A stretch of 64,000 nucleotides of DNA from Neolentinus lepideus HHB14362 ss-1 (GCA_001632425.1 KV425601.1:168847-232846), one strand, 5' to 3'; positions 36,368-49,375 are shown, counted from the stretch's first letter. The notes: generated by a model from the letters alone, not told the origin. Program-made: numbers and translations.

Positions 36368-36990
36368 ATGCTGAAGATCCCTGCAGAGCACCACCATCTT
36401 GACACGCAGGATAATGTCAGCCTGATCATCCCGACGGTTCTGTACACCGCACTGGCTGTGGCGTGTATCTTCGACAAACACATCATTCGACTCGCCAGTG
36501 AGGGGGATAGGAAACTGATAGACGTACATCCACAGGTTCTTCGGTGCAGTCGCACAGAAACGATCCTGTGTATCAGCATACAGGACGTTGCTGTATGCTC
36601 ACCCAGGGTTTTCGATCGTCTCCAGGGCGCTTGTGCTGCACGACCTATTTCATTCGGCTGGCTTCGCGGATGTCAGGGACTGTATCAGTTACATCAACAA
36701 AAACAAGGGCTCCAACCAAGAGTTGACGAAGGTGTGTCAGAAAACATTTGATGTAATTCGGGTGATGCTGGTCATCGTTCTGGTGGCTCCGTGGCTGATT
36801 GAGTTTTGTATGGCCGCTTCCAAGTCAGAAAAAGGCTGGGACCAGGATGAAGCGAGGCGCGAGCGGCTTATGTCGACCCAAGCTAAGGTGCCACAGGAGC
36901 TGAGCACGTGTCCGCCATGTGGCGCACCTCCTTTCGTGCTCAGCGCGCCCGCTTCCCCATTGCGCGTCGCTCGTTAGTTGTGCTTGATGC
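36368..36990 (+). CDS. Unrecognised hypothetical frames
   Basis: Two overlapping plus-strand frames (36368-36751 and 36588-36977) could be exons of one gene. The first starts MLKIPAEHHHLDTQDNVSLI. The second contains HPGFSIVSRALVLHDLFHSA and a hydrophobic run VIRVMLVIVLVAPWLIEF, a possible membrane helix, then a charged segment. I do not recognise the family and the join between the frames is not obvious. Could be a real small gene, a relic or chance. Confidence 0.2.
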
Positions 36991-37438
36991 CTCTTTTCGT
37001 CCCTCGCACCACCCTTTCACACTCCTTTCTGGCGGTTGGGTGTGGCCCGATTTCGTCCCGTCGCGAAACGGCGTGTTTGTGGCTGCACCGTCAGTCTCGG
37101 CTCTCGCATTGCCGGTGTCACAACCCGCGGAGTTACCAGTCACGTGCTGGAACCTCCGGTCACGTGTTTGACGCCGCTTTCGGAATGTATTTTCTCTTGG
37201 CAGATCTGTTAGGGATCCCTATAGCAGGGGTATTACACGTTCGAGGAACTCTAAAAGACCTGATGAGAGGCTCATGAAGGCAGAGGATAGGAGAATGAAC
37301 CAATGTTTGGAATTACACCGTAATCGGCATATGCCGAGCAGCTATACAGCAGCAAATAAGGTTTGCTGCCATAATTCCTGCAAGACCATAAACGGCGACG
37401 AATTGAAGAACAGTCCCAAGGCCGACATTCAAGACAAA
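36991..37438. promoter_or_regulatory. Upstream region of the eL38 gene
   Basis: About 450 bp before the ribosomal protein start. No clear TATA box; assigned by position. Confidence 0.3.
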
Positions 37439-37854
37439 ATGGCGAGCACGATATTGCTTTATGAGGCTTCACTAGGCTTACACGTATGTCTATAGCCGAA
37501 GGAAATCCGCGATATCAAGAAGTTCATCGAAATCTCGCGGCGGAAGGACGCCATCGGTGAGTTACTGGACTTCACATGTTGGATCCACCTCTGACGATGC
37601 CACTGCAGCTGCCAGGATAAAGAAGATCGCGCCTCGGACACCAGGTGGAAAGCAGCAAACCAAGTTCAAGGTTCGGTGCTCGCGATACCTCTATACCCTC
37701 TCCCTCGACGACCCGGACAAGGCCGACAAGCTCAGACAGAGCTTACCACCGAGTGCGCCTCGCCTTCATATAGGTGATCGTGTAGAACGCTAACTTGTGT
37801 TTTAATACAGCACTCGAGGTTGTCGATGTTCAAAAGAAGCCCAAGAAGAAGTAA
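37439..37854 (+). CDS. RPL38: 60S ribosomal protein L38 (eL38)
   Basis: The body is unambiguous: exon from 37496 reads [20 protein letters not shown]. The next exon has a lysine-rich joint, then the family core [31 protein letters not shown] follows, and the last exon ends [13 protein letters not shown] (stop 37852-37854). A stop codon lies immediately upstream of PKEI in frame, so the initiator must be spliced on. The best candidate is ATG at 37439-37441 followed by a 54-nt intron that starts GCGAGC and ends TATAG, a GC-AG intron. I found no ATG with a GT donor at the right place. eL38 is a small protein of the large ribosomal subunit and should be strongly expressed. The start is less sure than the rest. 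Confidence 0.88.
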
Positions 37855-38059
37855 ACGTGGTCCAGTTCCGGGCATTGGGTTATGTATTCTTGAGAGGCTG
37901 GCGAGTTCGGACACGGACAGGGATCAGCGAATGTATGTTATGCTCTAGGCGTCTATTGCTTTCTATGCATGCTTTCCGAAAGCTTTGTTTTCTGCTTGGA
38001 GAGGTAGTGGTGGCGTAGTGTCAAGTGGATTGTGTTATGCGGACGAGGTGTGTTGTGAC

Positions 38060-40154
38060 CTAGCGCCGGATTATCCATTCCACCATTCCTAATACGATAT
38101 ATGTGACGGACATCACTATCGTATACACTCGAAGCGTCCAGGTGAGTCGCTCCTTCCACCGAGACCTTGTACGAGTCGACCAGCTCCTCCCTGTCATTCG
38201 CTCTGATGAACCCGCTTCGATCGCATCCAATTCTATGTCGGGGCTTAGTGAGTAACGTGCAGAAGGTCCGCTCGTAGCGGCTGAAATGTAGTCGAGAAGC
38301 GCGTCCAGTAGCTGTACGCCGTCCAGATAAGGTAGGGGGAGGAGGTTGAAGAAGTATAGAGATAAGGCTATGGTTGCCAAATACCTGCACAATTGATCTT
38401 CCTTTTAGATTTAAGTTATTGTTATGATGCAGGGAATCTCACTCAAAGAAGACGCCCGTTAAGTCTGGCAACCAAAGTGGCGTAAACGTCCCTGGCAGCA
38501 TCGTTCCAACTCGAACTGCAGGTAGAATGAGCACACCTCTTCCTTGCAGTACACAAATGCGCACCTTGTTCGTACACCTCTATCCTCGGGCCTCTCCACA
38601 CAACCACCTGGCTCTTACTATTGCGATCTCTCGGCTCGGGGAGGAATGTGATCCTCAATAGGCTCTCCCTTTCATCAAGCATAACGCATACTTGTTCGGA
38701 AGCGCAGTCGGAGAGTGAGATACACCGTGCGTGCCCACGGTTCATGACTGAGAGAGGGTCGAGGCATCGGGATGAAAAGCAAGCGAAGGAAGATGGGGGT
38801 GTGTCGTGGGACGACGATGAACAGCAGGTACTGGGAGCACTCAAATAGGAGTCTTGGCCGATGCACCAGCCAGGTGCAGCTGCAGTAGATTGCGTGGATT
38901 GGGTGAGGTGTCTCGTCCAGACGTCTGTCGTAGAGTTAAGAGATATGTCGTCAAGTTTGGTTATTAGAGAACCGAAGGGAAGGTATCCCTGGAGGTCCGA
39001 GTCCTGTTCCAAGTTACCGTTCCATCGTGTCTAGCTACTATACTTCTTTTGTGGTGTACTCACGTCGTCGAACCCCGTCACAACCCTCCCATACGCTCCC
39101 ACATCCGCATAGCCAAGCAATCTCCAACCCAGCTTCCCGATTGGGGAAGATATCAGGAGGACAAGGACCACCCACATCAAAAGATTATGAAATGCTCCGG
39201 AGGCGATTATTCGCAAGCGTGCGGGAGGAGAAAGGGAAGCGAGAGAGGGGGAAGAGAGCTTGACGAAGGCAGAGGGAAGGAGGAGAGAGAGTGAGGCACC
39301 TATGGTCATGATGGGGATCTCTTCACTGCAGATGAATGTCTTCAAGAGGTATTCAGGCATCACGGTATTATAGATACTTACATGGCGGCTGTGATTGCGT
39401 GCCCAGCTTCGTGGACAATTTGATTGATGAATAGAGCTATGAGAAGGACAGGAAGATGATGCAAGGGAACCGTGACACCTGGGATCTATAAAGAATATCT
39501 GCGGTCAGTTATATTGTTAGTGGTAATCACCGAGCGCAATTGCCCGGTCAACGACCATTGGACGAAGAGGGATTCCAGTAAATGTCTTATTTCCGGGAAG
39601 GCCCTTAACATTCAATGATATTGACGCGGGTAAGATGCACTTACAATAGGTGTGATTAGTCGTCCACCAGAGTTTGCTACCGTAGGGCCACTTGGAGTTA
39701 AGGCAGAGTCGACGGCAGCTCGTCTCATCAGAGAATGAAGGGTAGACATGGTTTCGCTCGCAGTTCCATGAGAAACGGAATACATCAGAGATAGCACAGT
39801 CATGCCAGTCGCAAACGTGACCAGAGCCAAAGCCATCAGAAACCCAAGCACACCCAACAGAGTCCCCACACCGTAGAACCGTAAAACCGCGTGTTTCAGG
39901 GCAGCATTATGGTCATTTATAAGCCAAACTGACAGCCTCTCTTGAGCACTGTTAAGAGCGGTGCTTTCGACCTTCAGATAGACCGACTGCAGTGTGACCG
40001 AAATGGATGAGAGGGGAGAGCGCAGGAAGTCAGGTCGTCTGCTGGAGCTAGGAAGAGGAAGAAGAAAGCTAGCCCTTGATCTCAAGATAATTTTATGTAT
40101 CCCATGGATTACAAGCCATAGCAAACATACGGTCCCAAGCAGGCCAAAAGTCAT
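38060..40154 (-). CDS. Site-2 protease, M50 family intramembrane metalloprotease
   Basis: Multi-exon gene for an S2P-like protease, which cuts membrane-tethered transcription factors such as SREBP inside the bilayer of the Golgi or ER. Met at 40154 starts a membrane helix (MTFGLLGTVCLLWLVIHGIH). Further helices follow (LLGVLGFLMALALVTFATGM). The zinc motif HEAGH lies in NQIVHEAGHAITAA and the third ligand region is FFNLLPLPYLDGVQLLDALL. A Cys-rich lumenal insert (CIGQDSYL to SEQVCVMLDE) sits between, as in eukaryotic S2P. A 49-nt intron joins PRIEVYEQ to VRVGTMLPGTF, and another joins LPDLTGVFFE to YLATIALSLYFF. It ends LGMVEWIIRR at 38060. Intact. It converges on the eL38 gene. Confidence 0.88.
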
Positions 40155-40471
40155 GAACGCCGTTGACCACGACGGCAAAGTTGAAGCCTGAAGGGGATCG
40201 AGAGCGTGACAACTGCACGCGACTGTCACAAAGAGTCACACATGTTTGAGTCACGCTCCGATGGAAAGCTCTCCTATTCAGCACCGTCATTCACGACGAC
40301 GACGTTGCACGCTCGACTCGCTCGGGCTAGGCCCTTTGCGACTGATACGAACATATAACACGTCTTCCGCATTTACGACTGCGCCGTATCTTTGTCTACT
40401 GCTTCAAATCCCGACGCGACTTGAACCGGATTCGTCACCTACAAGTTCATCCGACTACGACCCAGCTATCT
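40155..40471. promoter_or_regulatory. Divergent upstream region of S2P and myosin genes
   Basis: About 317 bp between two outward-facing genes; both promoters should lie here. No clear TATA box seen. Confidence 0.35.
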
Positions 40472-43400
40472 ATGCCGGCCCCGCGACTATCGCAGAGCGC
40501 GGAGGCCGCTAGAGCTGCAGCTCTGCAGGCTGAATTCAATGAGAAGAAATGGGTTTGGGTGCCTGACGAGAAAGAGGGGTACCTTGCGGGATGGGTGGTG
40601 AACGAGCAGGAGGACATGGGCCAAATCGTCATGGCTTCGGGCGGGGAGGTCTGTCCAATAGTCCAGGAGCATTACATATGTGTGATAACAAATATGTTTG
40701 TACATTAGATACGCCAGGTACCGCTGTATGCGCTCTCCAAGATGAATCCGCCAAAGTTCGACCGCGTAGATGACATTGCGGATCTTACCTTCTTGAACGA
40801 GGCCAGTGTTGTGCATAATTTGAGATTGAGATATGGATCGGGAGCTATCTATGTGAGTCTTACGCCCGAGCCACCTTGTTAGCAATCAGACGATGCAGCC
40901 ACACAATCTATGTGTATACTCCACGAGTTCACTTCGGAGGGTACACGCCTTACCGAACTTACTAATGTCGACACCTCCAGACATATTCAGGCCTCTTCTT
41001 GGTTGCGATCAACCCCTACCAGAGCCTACCTCTCTATACCGACGCCATCATCCAGCAATATCGGGGAAAGCGCAAAGACGAGAACCCTCCACACATATTC
41101 GGGATCGCTGAACGCGCTTGGATTAGCATGGGCGAGGAACGCGAGAACCAGAGTATCTTAATTACGTGCGTTGTTTGTCTCAGTACTTTTGTATTATCTT
41201 ACGTTCGGCAGTGGCGAATCCGGTGCAGGTAAGACCGAGAGCACGAAGAAAGTCATCCAATACCTCGCCGCTATTGCTACCGACGCACATCTCCCTACCC
41301 CTTCGCACTCACAATCATCTTCTCTATCCTCTGGAAACTCATTTGGTCCAGCCGTTCCTCCTAATGGCCTCCCGCGCAGCAGTTCCTTCAAGAACAAACC
41401 CGGCTCCGGAAGTCAGATCCTAAACTCCAAAGGCAGACTGGGTTTGCTAGAACGACAAATCCTGCAAGCCAACCCTATCCTCGAAGCCTTTGGCAATGCC
41501 CAGACCCAGCGCAACAACAACTCCAGTCGCTTCGGCAAGTTCATTCGCATAAGCTTCTCCCCCGACGGTAGCATCGCCGGCGCGAACATTGATTGGTATC
41601 TTCTTGAGAAGAGCCGCGTTGTCTCCCGTAGTGAGGCGGAGCGAAGTTTTCATGTGTTCTACCAGCTGCTCGAGGCGGGCGGCCTGCTCAAGGACAAGCT
41701 CTTGCTCGATGGCGGCGCTGAGGACTACGAGTATCTTAACAAGAGCCGGCGAGAGGTCGATGGCGTGAACGACGTCGAAGAGTGGAAGCAGCTCCAGGCC
41801 GCATTCGACGTTGTCGGCTTTTCACCTGTGGAACAGTTCGATTTGTTCCGCATTGTCGCAGCGATTTTGCATATTGGCAATATCACAATCACCTCGACTC
41901 GCGCTGATGATGCAGTGCTGCCCGACCCTGCGCAGGCCGAGCGCGTGTGCCACCTGCTTGGGATACCCGTTGCAGAGTTCACGAGGGCGGTCTTACGTCC
42001 AAGGGTGCTCGCCGGGCGCGAGTGGGTAACGCAGGCCCGGACCAAGCAGCAGGCGCTTGACGAGCTCGCAGCATTGTGCAAGACCCTGTATGAGAAGTCG
42101 TTCGGGAATCTGGTCGAACGCATCAATAAGGCGCTAGATCGACCGTCTTCGAAGAGTACCTTCATTGGTGTGCTCGATATTGCTGGTTTCGAGATCTTTG
42201 AGGTCAACGGGTACGAACAACTACTCATCAATTACACGAATGAGAAGTTGCAGCAATTCTTCAACCACCATATGTTCGTGCTTGAGCAGGAAGAGTACGC
42301 GCGGGAGAGCATCGAATGGGACTACGTCAATTTTGGCTTGGACCTACAACCGACTATCGACCTCATTGAAGCAAGTGGTGGCACGATTGGTATTCTTAGT
42401 TGCCTGGACGAGGAGTGTATCATGCCCAAGGCGACTGATGTCACTTTCACGCACAAGCTGCACAGCCTGTGGAGCGGCGAGCCTGAGGAGGAGGAGCCGC
42501 ACCCCGGTCGTTTCAAGTACGAGCCCGCCCGATTCGAGCAGGGTTTCCTCATACAGCACTATGCTGGTAAGGTGGAGTACCGCACTGACGGGTGGCTGGA
42601 TAAGAACAAGGACCCGTTGAACGACAATCTCACGCGTGTGCTCGCTGCATCGAGCGAGAAGTATGTTGCGGGTTTGTTCTCTGACTACGTGGACCTTTCC
42701 GCGCTCCCCATTGGAGGACAACATGCCCTGACGCTGGGTAAGAAGCGGACGCTCAAAAAGGGCGCGTTCCGGACAGTGGCGCAACGGCATAAGGAACAAC
42801 TATCAAGTCTCATGATGCAGCTCCATGCTACTCAGCCGCATTTCGTGCGGTGTATTGTGCCCAACAACAATAAGAAGCCTGCACGGATCGATGTTCCTCT
42901 TGTCCTGGATCAACTAAGGTGTAATGGTGTGCTCGAAGGTATACGCATTGCGCGGCTCGGTTATCCCAACAGACTGCCCTTCCTCGAGTTCCGTCAGCGG
43001 TACGAGGTGCTCACTCCAGGCATTATACCCCCTGGCTATATGGACGGTCGCAAGGCATGTCTACGGATGGTCGATGCGCTCGAGCTAGACAAGTCAATCT
43101 ATAAGATCGGCACGTCCAAGATTTTCTTTAAGGCTGGTGTTCTCGCGGAACTCGAAGAGCGTAGGGACGCCTTGCTGTATGATATCTTCTCTCGGTTGCA
43201 AGCAGTCTCTCGCAAATGGACTGCGAGACGGCAGATGAAGAAGATTTTGAACCGGGCAGTCGCCATCCGTGTCATTCAACGTAATGCTCGTGTCTATGGA
43301 GAGCTACGGGAGTGGCCATGGTGGCAACTTTACACCAAGGTTAGACCTCTCTTAGCAGCGACAAGAAATGACGAGGAACTGCGAAAGAAGGAGCTCGAGT

Positions 43401-46400
43401 TGGCACTCGCTAAAGAAAAGGCGGAACGCGACGAGCAGGAACGCAAGGCCTTGGAGAATCTCCGCTTATCCTTGCAGCAGGAGAAGCAGAAAGTTGAGGT
43501 TGCCCTGGAAGCCGAACGTGCCTTAGGTCTAGATAAGGACGCCTTGCTGGAACGGAGCAAGAATCGCGAAGCGCAACTTGAGGAAGAGGTGGCTGCTTTG
43601 CAGCACGACCTTGACACACTCGATTCCCAACTGGACCGCGCTCTGAAGATCCAGAGGGAGAGCGAGGAGAAGCACGAAGCTCTTAAGCAGGCGTTCGATC
43701 AGGCGGCGGAACATCTAGTGCGCTTAGAGAGCGAGCAGAAAGAATGGACTGTTGCGGAAGCCGATCTTGTCGAACAGCTAACGATTGCACATGACGAGAT
43801 AGACGTGTTACGGCATGAACGAGATCAGCTGGCGAAGGACAGTGAAGAGCTGGAGAGGTCGCTTGTCCAAGGACAGGAGGATCTCGCAAGGTTGCGGGAG
43901 CGTTCTGAGACTGCGTTGACGGAGCTAGAGGAGAAGCTCGCTACTGAAACTCGTCATAGGTTCGTCGAGGTATTCGTCATATCTCGTCGATGGACTAATT
44001 GCCATCTACAGAGATCTTGCTCGTGGGAAGTCCGAAGAGATTGAGCAAGAGTCGAGACAGGCTCGGGAGCAGCTGACTGAGCTGACCCGAACAGTTACTG
44101 AGTACTCTAACCTCATCACAAAGAAGGACGAGGAGATAGCTTTGTTACTTCAGGACCTTGATGCAACCCGCGAAGAACGGTCTCAATCGGCGAAGCGCAT
44201 TTTAGAGCTACAGGGTCAGATCGACACCCTTTCCGCAGAACTGCAATCACAGAAGGATGATCAATCTCGTGACGCTCTTTCTAGACAACAATTACAGGTC
44301 GAACTCGATGAACTTCGTTCCCTCGTGGAAGCTAAGGTCAGCGAAGAGACTCAGCGTGTTGAAGTAGAGAAGAACAAGGAGGAGGAGCTAGGACGGCTAC
44401 GTGATCACGTCGCAAAACTGCGGGAAGACCTGACGGATGCACGAAAGATTGCTGTCGAAGGCCAGAACAAGCTTCGTGTAGAACTCGACAACTCCGTGAG
44501 GGAGCACCTAGTTCTGCTAGACACCCACCGAGTCCTCGTTGACAAATCTCAAGCCAACGCTGCTCAGTTGAAGACGGCTGAGGCTGCTTTGGCTGACATG
44601 GAAAAGTCGAGGCGTTCTCTAGAATCTGAGCTGCAGTCTTTACGGTCTCGGCAGATTGACTCTGACGGTCAGCTAGCCGAAGCTCAGAAAGCACGAGAGG
44701 CGAGTTTCAAGGCTGAATTTCCCACCACAGCTTCTGACTATTATTACTTAGAGTCTCGAACGACAACTCGCAGCTGCACAGGCGAGGCACCAAGACTTCG
44801 AAGATACGGTGCTTCAACTTGAGCGCGACAAGAGCTCACAGGACAGGCAGTTGGAGAGTACGCGCAAGGAGCTCGAAGTCGAGTCCGCTAGACGTGCTAA
44901 GCTGGAGAAGTCTGTATCCACACAGAAAGCCGAAATTGCTCAATTGAAAGACCGAAACATCAAGCTAGACAGGGAGCTCAACAAAGCACTGACCGACTTG
45001 AAGGCCCGAGAATGGGAAGTCAAGCAGCTGGAGTCAAGACAAGACAAGACCATAGTCGAGCATGTTCACGTCCTCGAGGAAGCGAAGCGTGTCACCGATC
45101 GTCAGCTAGCCGAAGCTCAGCTCGAGCTTCAGAAGAACCATACGTATATCAAGTCGTTGGAGAAGACGCGGTCCACGTTGAAGGGTGAAGCAGAAGACTT
45201 AGCCCGGGTCACAGAGCTGGAGCGCGTTGAGCTAAAATCTAAGGAAAGGGCAGCAAAACTGCAGGAGGAGAAGGCTACTCGAGCTCTCGCGGAAGTAGAC
45301 AAGGAAAGGCGAGCTCGAGAGACCACCGAGCTGCAAGTCCGTAGACTGCAATCCGAGCTTCAAGACACTCGTAATCGTGCGGATGATCTACAACATCAAT
45401 TGGTCACCGTTCAGCGATCGAAAGACAATCTTGAGTCTGAGCTGATAAGGCTTGCAGACGAGACGGTTGCTCCGAACTCCATGGCGAAGATGCAGCGTCA
45501 GTACGAAGCGCAGATTACAGAGCTAGAGCATAAGCTTGAAGAAGCGCAAACTTTCGATGCTAGCAGTGCAAAGATCAAAGGATATATCGATCGTCACCAT
45601 GCTGACATCCGCCGGCTCATCATGGAAAGTGATCCACGAGACGAAAGTTTCCGCTCAAGAATATTGCAAGAACTACAATCAGCAGATGACGAACTACGCA
45701 GGGAGATCTTCGACCGTTCTGCGCGTCAGCGAGGAGCGAGGAGCAGTGATGTACGTTCGTATTCGAATGTCAGTCCCAAAAAACGCACGTCGAATGGAGC
45801 ACCCATGGTCCCGGTGTCCACCGGCGAGGGGCACCGCGCTCCTGACAAACAAATCAATGCTCTTAGACAACATGTCCAGGTTCTCGAACTGCGAATAGCT
45901 GTTTCAGATCGTGTCCGACAGCACTTAGAGTCATCCTTGCGTGAACTGACAGCGGATCTGGAGAGCAGTGATGGTTCCGTTGAGTCGCTTCAGCAGTATA
46001 AAGCTCGCCTGGCCAGAGAGAACGCCCGTCTTGCTGAGCTGCTCCGGGAGGAGTCTGAAGCTCGTCAGTCGGCGGAGACAGCTCAAATTGATAATGTTCA
46101 GGCTCTTTGGACAAAGTTCCAGACGACGATCTCTCAGGAGCGGGAAAGCTATGATCGCCTGGAGGAGTCGCGTAAGGCTTTGGTGAGTGGAATACGCTGA
46201 GGTGATGATACATGATGGTGTAACGGGCTCCATTTTCAGATGGTGCAACAACGAGCTGCTCAGGTTGAGTTGGAGGACTGCCGTCGGCAAATCGAGGAGC
46301 TTGTACAGTCCAAGAAGCAACTGCAGGGCGAGATCGCTGGTCTCAACGACCGCGTTGCAGAAGAGGTGCAGACTAAGCAGGCGGAGTCAGGTACGTGCCC

Positions 46401-48340
46401 CAGAATCTGACATTGTTGAAAGTCATTCCCGTTCCATGCAGGTCGTAGGCGTCAGCTGGAGATGCAGCTGAAGGAGCTGGAAATGTCTTCCGACGCTTCT
46501 GGTGGCTTGATCGCTGGTGTGTTCAGTATGAATTTGCACTAGTTGTCGTTGTTCTCATTTCTCGCTCAGAACTCAAGGAAGCCGTGGAGCTGTACAAATC
46601 CAAGGCTGATGCTCATCGTGCTAAACTTGACGAGGCTGAGATCATCAAGGCGAAGGCTTTACAAGCAGAGTCCTTTGGTAGGCTACCTTTATCTTGACAT
46701 GTGACTCAAGATATTCACTGGCCTGCAGCGCGCCGATCTCTCGCTGAACTCGAAAGGTCCAGCGCGGATGCAGTCGCAGAGCGCAAGGCCTTCGAGGGCC
46801 GACTCCAGTCTGCGGAAGAGAGGATCAGAGAGCTCGAGGCCATTCTAGAAGACGAGGGTCGAGAATCCTACGATCTTGACCTGCTTCGGCAGCGTCTGGC
46901 AGAGGAGATGGATGACGAGCGCAAGCAGTACCAGAAGGACCTTGCGGACCGTGACTTTGCAACGGATCAGACGCGTAAGAAGTACCAAAGTGAGTGCAGC
47001 GATTCTTGTATGTGGCGAGTATTGAGCGTGATTTGTAGCGGAACTGGCGCAGCTGAGCGAAGGTGAGTCCTTTGCTAGCTCCCCGTATCTGTCTTGTTCT
47101 GATGTGATCTCAATGTGCAGAGCTTCAAGGTCAACGCGACAGCATGAGCCGCCTACGGGAAGAAAATCGACGTCTCCGGTCCGACTACGACGAGCTCCAG
47201 CTCCGATACGATGATGAAGTTTATTCCGGCGGCGCGTGGAAGAAAGAGAAAGAGCGACTCGAGACCAAGATCGGAGACCTGACGAAGGCATATGAGGTGG
47301 CCACCGCCGCTCAGTCTGAGCAGCAATCGCAAATCGTCGCGCTCCATTCTCAAGTCCGCGAGCTGCGCGGCGTGCTGAACGACGCTGAAGCCGACAGAGT
47401 CCTCCTGCAGAAGGCGAGGCGAGCGCTGCAAGCGGAGTTGGACGCGATTAAGTTGGATAGTATGGATACAGGGAAGATGAGCTCGGACACGGAGATGCAG
47501 AGGATGCAGTTGGCGAAGCAGGATCTTGAAAGGGCGTTGGAGGAGCAGCAAGATCGGGCGGGGATGGCATTTGAGAGGATGAAGAAGGCGGAAGCGCATG
47601 CGAATGAGTGCCAGATGGAGCTCGGGAAGGTGAGGGTGGAAAACTCGGAGCTGGACAAGCGTAATGTGTGTCTGCCCTCTCTCGCCAAAAACAAATGTGC
47701 TACTCTGACGATGGGGCTGTGATGCCATTGCAGGCCGCCCTCGAGAAACAAACCAAAGAGCTCAACGTACGCATCGTCGATCTCGAGACTAGATCTCTTG
47801 CCTCCTCTCCCCGCCCTCCCACCACGTCGCGTCGCCTCGAGTCTCGGATCGAGGAGCTCACGAGCCAGCTTAGCCAATCTTCGAAAGACAAGTCCGAGAC
47901 TTTGCGACTGCAGAGGACGGCGGACAAGACGGCGCGGGATGCGAAGTACCAGCTGGCGGAGCTCGAGAGGCAGAGGGAGAGATTGGAGGAGGAGAACCAG
48001 GCGTATGAGAGCAAACTGGCGAGTTTGAGGCAGGTTATGGATGAGTTGGTGGGTGGTGGCCTCTTTCTAACTCAATTTGAGGATTGTTGATTGTGTGAAT
48101 TTCATGTGTACAGCAAACTTCGGAAAGCAACCTACAGCTCGCGAAGCGCAGGGCGGAGAGAGAGGCGGCGGATTATAAGCAGAAGACGCTCAGGTGGGTT
48201 CCTCCAAACCGGTTTTCCGCGTTTGAGCTAATCTATCTTTTTCTGTCTTGGCTTACAGTTTAGAGAGGGAGGTCGACCGTCTGAGGAATCGACTCGATAG
48301 GCCATCGGCCGTCTTGCCCGGGGGTTCTCCGAGGCGGTGA
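40472..48340 (+). CDS. MYO1: Class II (conventional) myosin heavy chain
   Basis: Very large multi-exon gene. Exon 1 starts [20 protein letters not shown] and has the SH3-like N-terminus [12 protein letters not shown]. The motor follows: [41 protein letters not shown]-loop [13 protein letters not shown], switch [14 protein letters not shown], switch [22 protein letters not shown], actin-binding [15 protein letters not shown]. The Ser/Pro-rich loop 1 insert is about 60 residues. The converter leads to an IQ-type segment and then [14 protein letters not shown], the invariant class II head-rod joint. The rest (43.3 to 48.3 kb) is a heptad-rich coiled coil, cut by several short introns, ending [13 protein letters not shown]. 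Two-headed myosin II drives the contractile ring in fungal cytokinesis (yeast Myo1, fission yeast Myo2). Tail exon borders are approximate. Confidence 0.93.
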
Positions 48341-49097
48341 TATGGCCTACTTTCCTCCGTTCACATTCGTTTCGTTTGTCACCATTGCTATACGACTTCG
48401 CTCTCACTCCCGGTGTCTCGATACCTGCACTATGTGTACCACAAGACATTTATGTATTCTATGTGTGCTGTATTTTTTTTCTAATGGTCATGGCTAATAC
48501 CTTTCGGTTGCCTGTGTTCGCAGTGCTGCGAGGAGGGAGGACGGGTCTACCGTGACGGCTGCTGCGTATATCGACGAGTCAAGTATCAGAGAAAGGCCTC
48601 TCAGTTACAACTGACGATATTTGCGATTCCGGCCTCCACCTTAGCATAGCTCTCATTAACCCCCCGATCCTCGCGACTGCTCCCTCCACTCACATTTATC
48701 ACTAAACCTTCTCTTTTTCTCGTAGATGACATGACTTGTATCCTCCCCCCGACCCTATCAGCTACTGCCTCGTGATTGTCCTCGTCCAGCGGTTTTCATT
48801 TTATCAAAAGGGGCATGTGTTTTCTCCTTCGAAGGTCAAGGTCACGAGTATCCCGTCTACCAAAGGGCAACTTTGATGGTTTGCCCTTTGTGTACCCGCC
48901 CTCCACCAGGCCACTCCTCTGTGTTTCTCCTATTAACTTTACATTTCTTATTGAGCGGGTGGTTTGGGTCAAAGCCAGTGGCAATAGTCAAGGATTAGAT
49001 ATTCTCTGGATGTAATGAACAGGCAGCTCCTTTCACCTGATCTAACGGCACCTGAGGATCTGATGGTGAGCAATAGTCTGCATCAGGAAAACGGGAA
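48341..49097. other. Spacer into repeat island, no gene recognised
   Basis: About 750 bp after the myosin stop. No coding signature. Confidence 0.45.
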
Positions 49098-49375
49098 AAA
49101 GTCTTAAGGTCTTGACTAAGACGGTTAAGACGGGTTAAGGCCGATCAAGACAGATTTAGATCGTAAGGCCCAAGAACCTGGTTTTCGGGACCTTAAGACC
49201 TGCGCAGACAGCGACCTAAGACACTAAGATATGTCAAGACAGTTTAGATTGCAAGAGGTCAATATTCAATTATATAGCAATGGAATACAAAATATTACTA
49301 GGCTATTGAACGGACAGTAATGAAAGCGGTCTTAGTTAAGGCTCTAAGACCTCTAAGACCGCTAAGGGCTTCCCA
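49098..49375. repeat. GTCTTA/TAAGAC-rich inverted-repeat element
   Basis: About 280 bp packed with TAAGAC and its reverse complement GTCTTA, more than ten copies. The two ends are imperfect inverted repeats: GTCTTAAGGTCTTGACTAAG on the left against the reverse complement of the stretch around GGTCTTAGTTAAGGCTCTAA and AAGACCTCTAAGACCGC on the right. Looks like a MITE or a degenerate satellite-like insertion. No target duplication identified. Confidence 0.45.

Noticed and set aside
23923..37854. Secondary-metabolite gene cluster (P450s, methyltransferase)
   Set aside because: No backbone synthase, and housekeeping genes (HMG-box, MED8, eL38) are interleaved. Co-location alone does not support a cluster.
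38443..39012. Full 189-codon S2P exon read to its own stop
   Set aside because: The end of that frame is not S2P-like. A 49-nt intron with GTGCGC/CTGCAG ends restores the family sequence, so the last 20-30 codons of the ORF are intronic or out of frame.
42165..42620. Long ORFs in other frames of the myosin gene (also minus-strand 41725-42231, 47153-47728)
   Set aside because: Shadows of the myosin coding sequence; low-complexity Ser/Arg or Leu/His proteins expected from antisense of a coiled coil.
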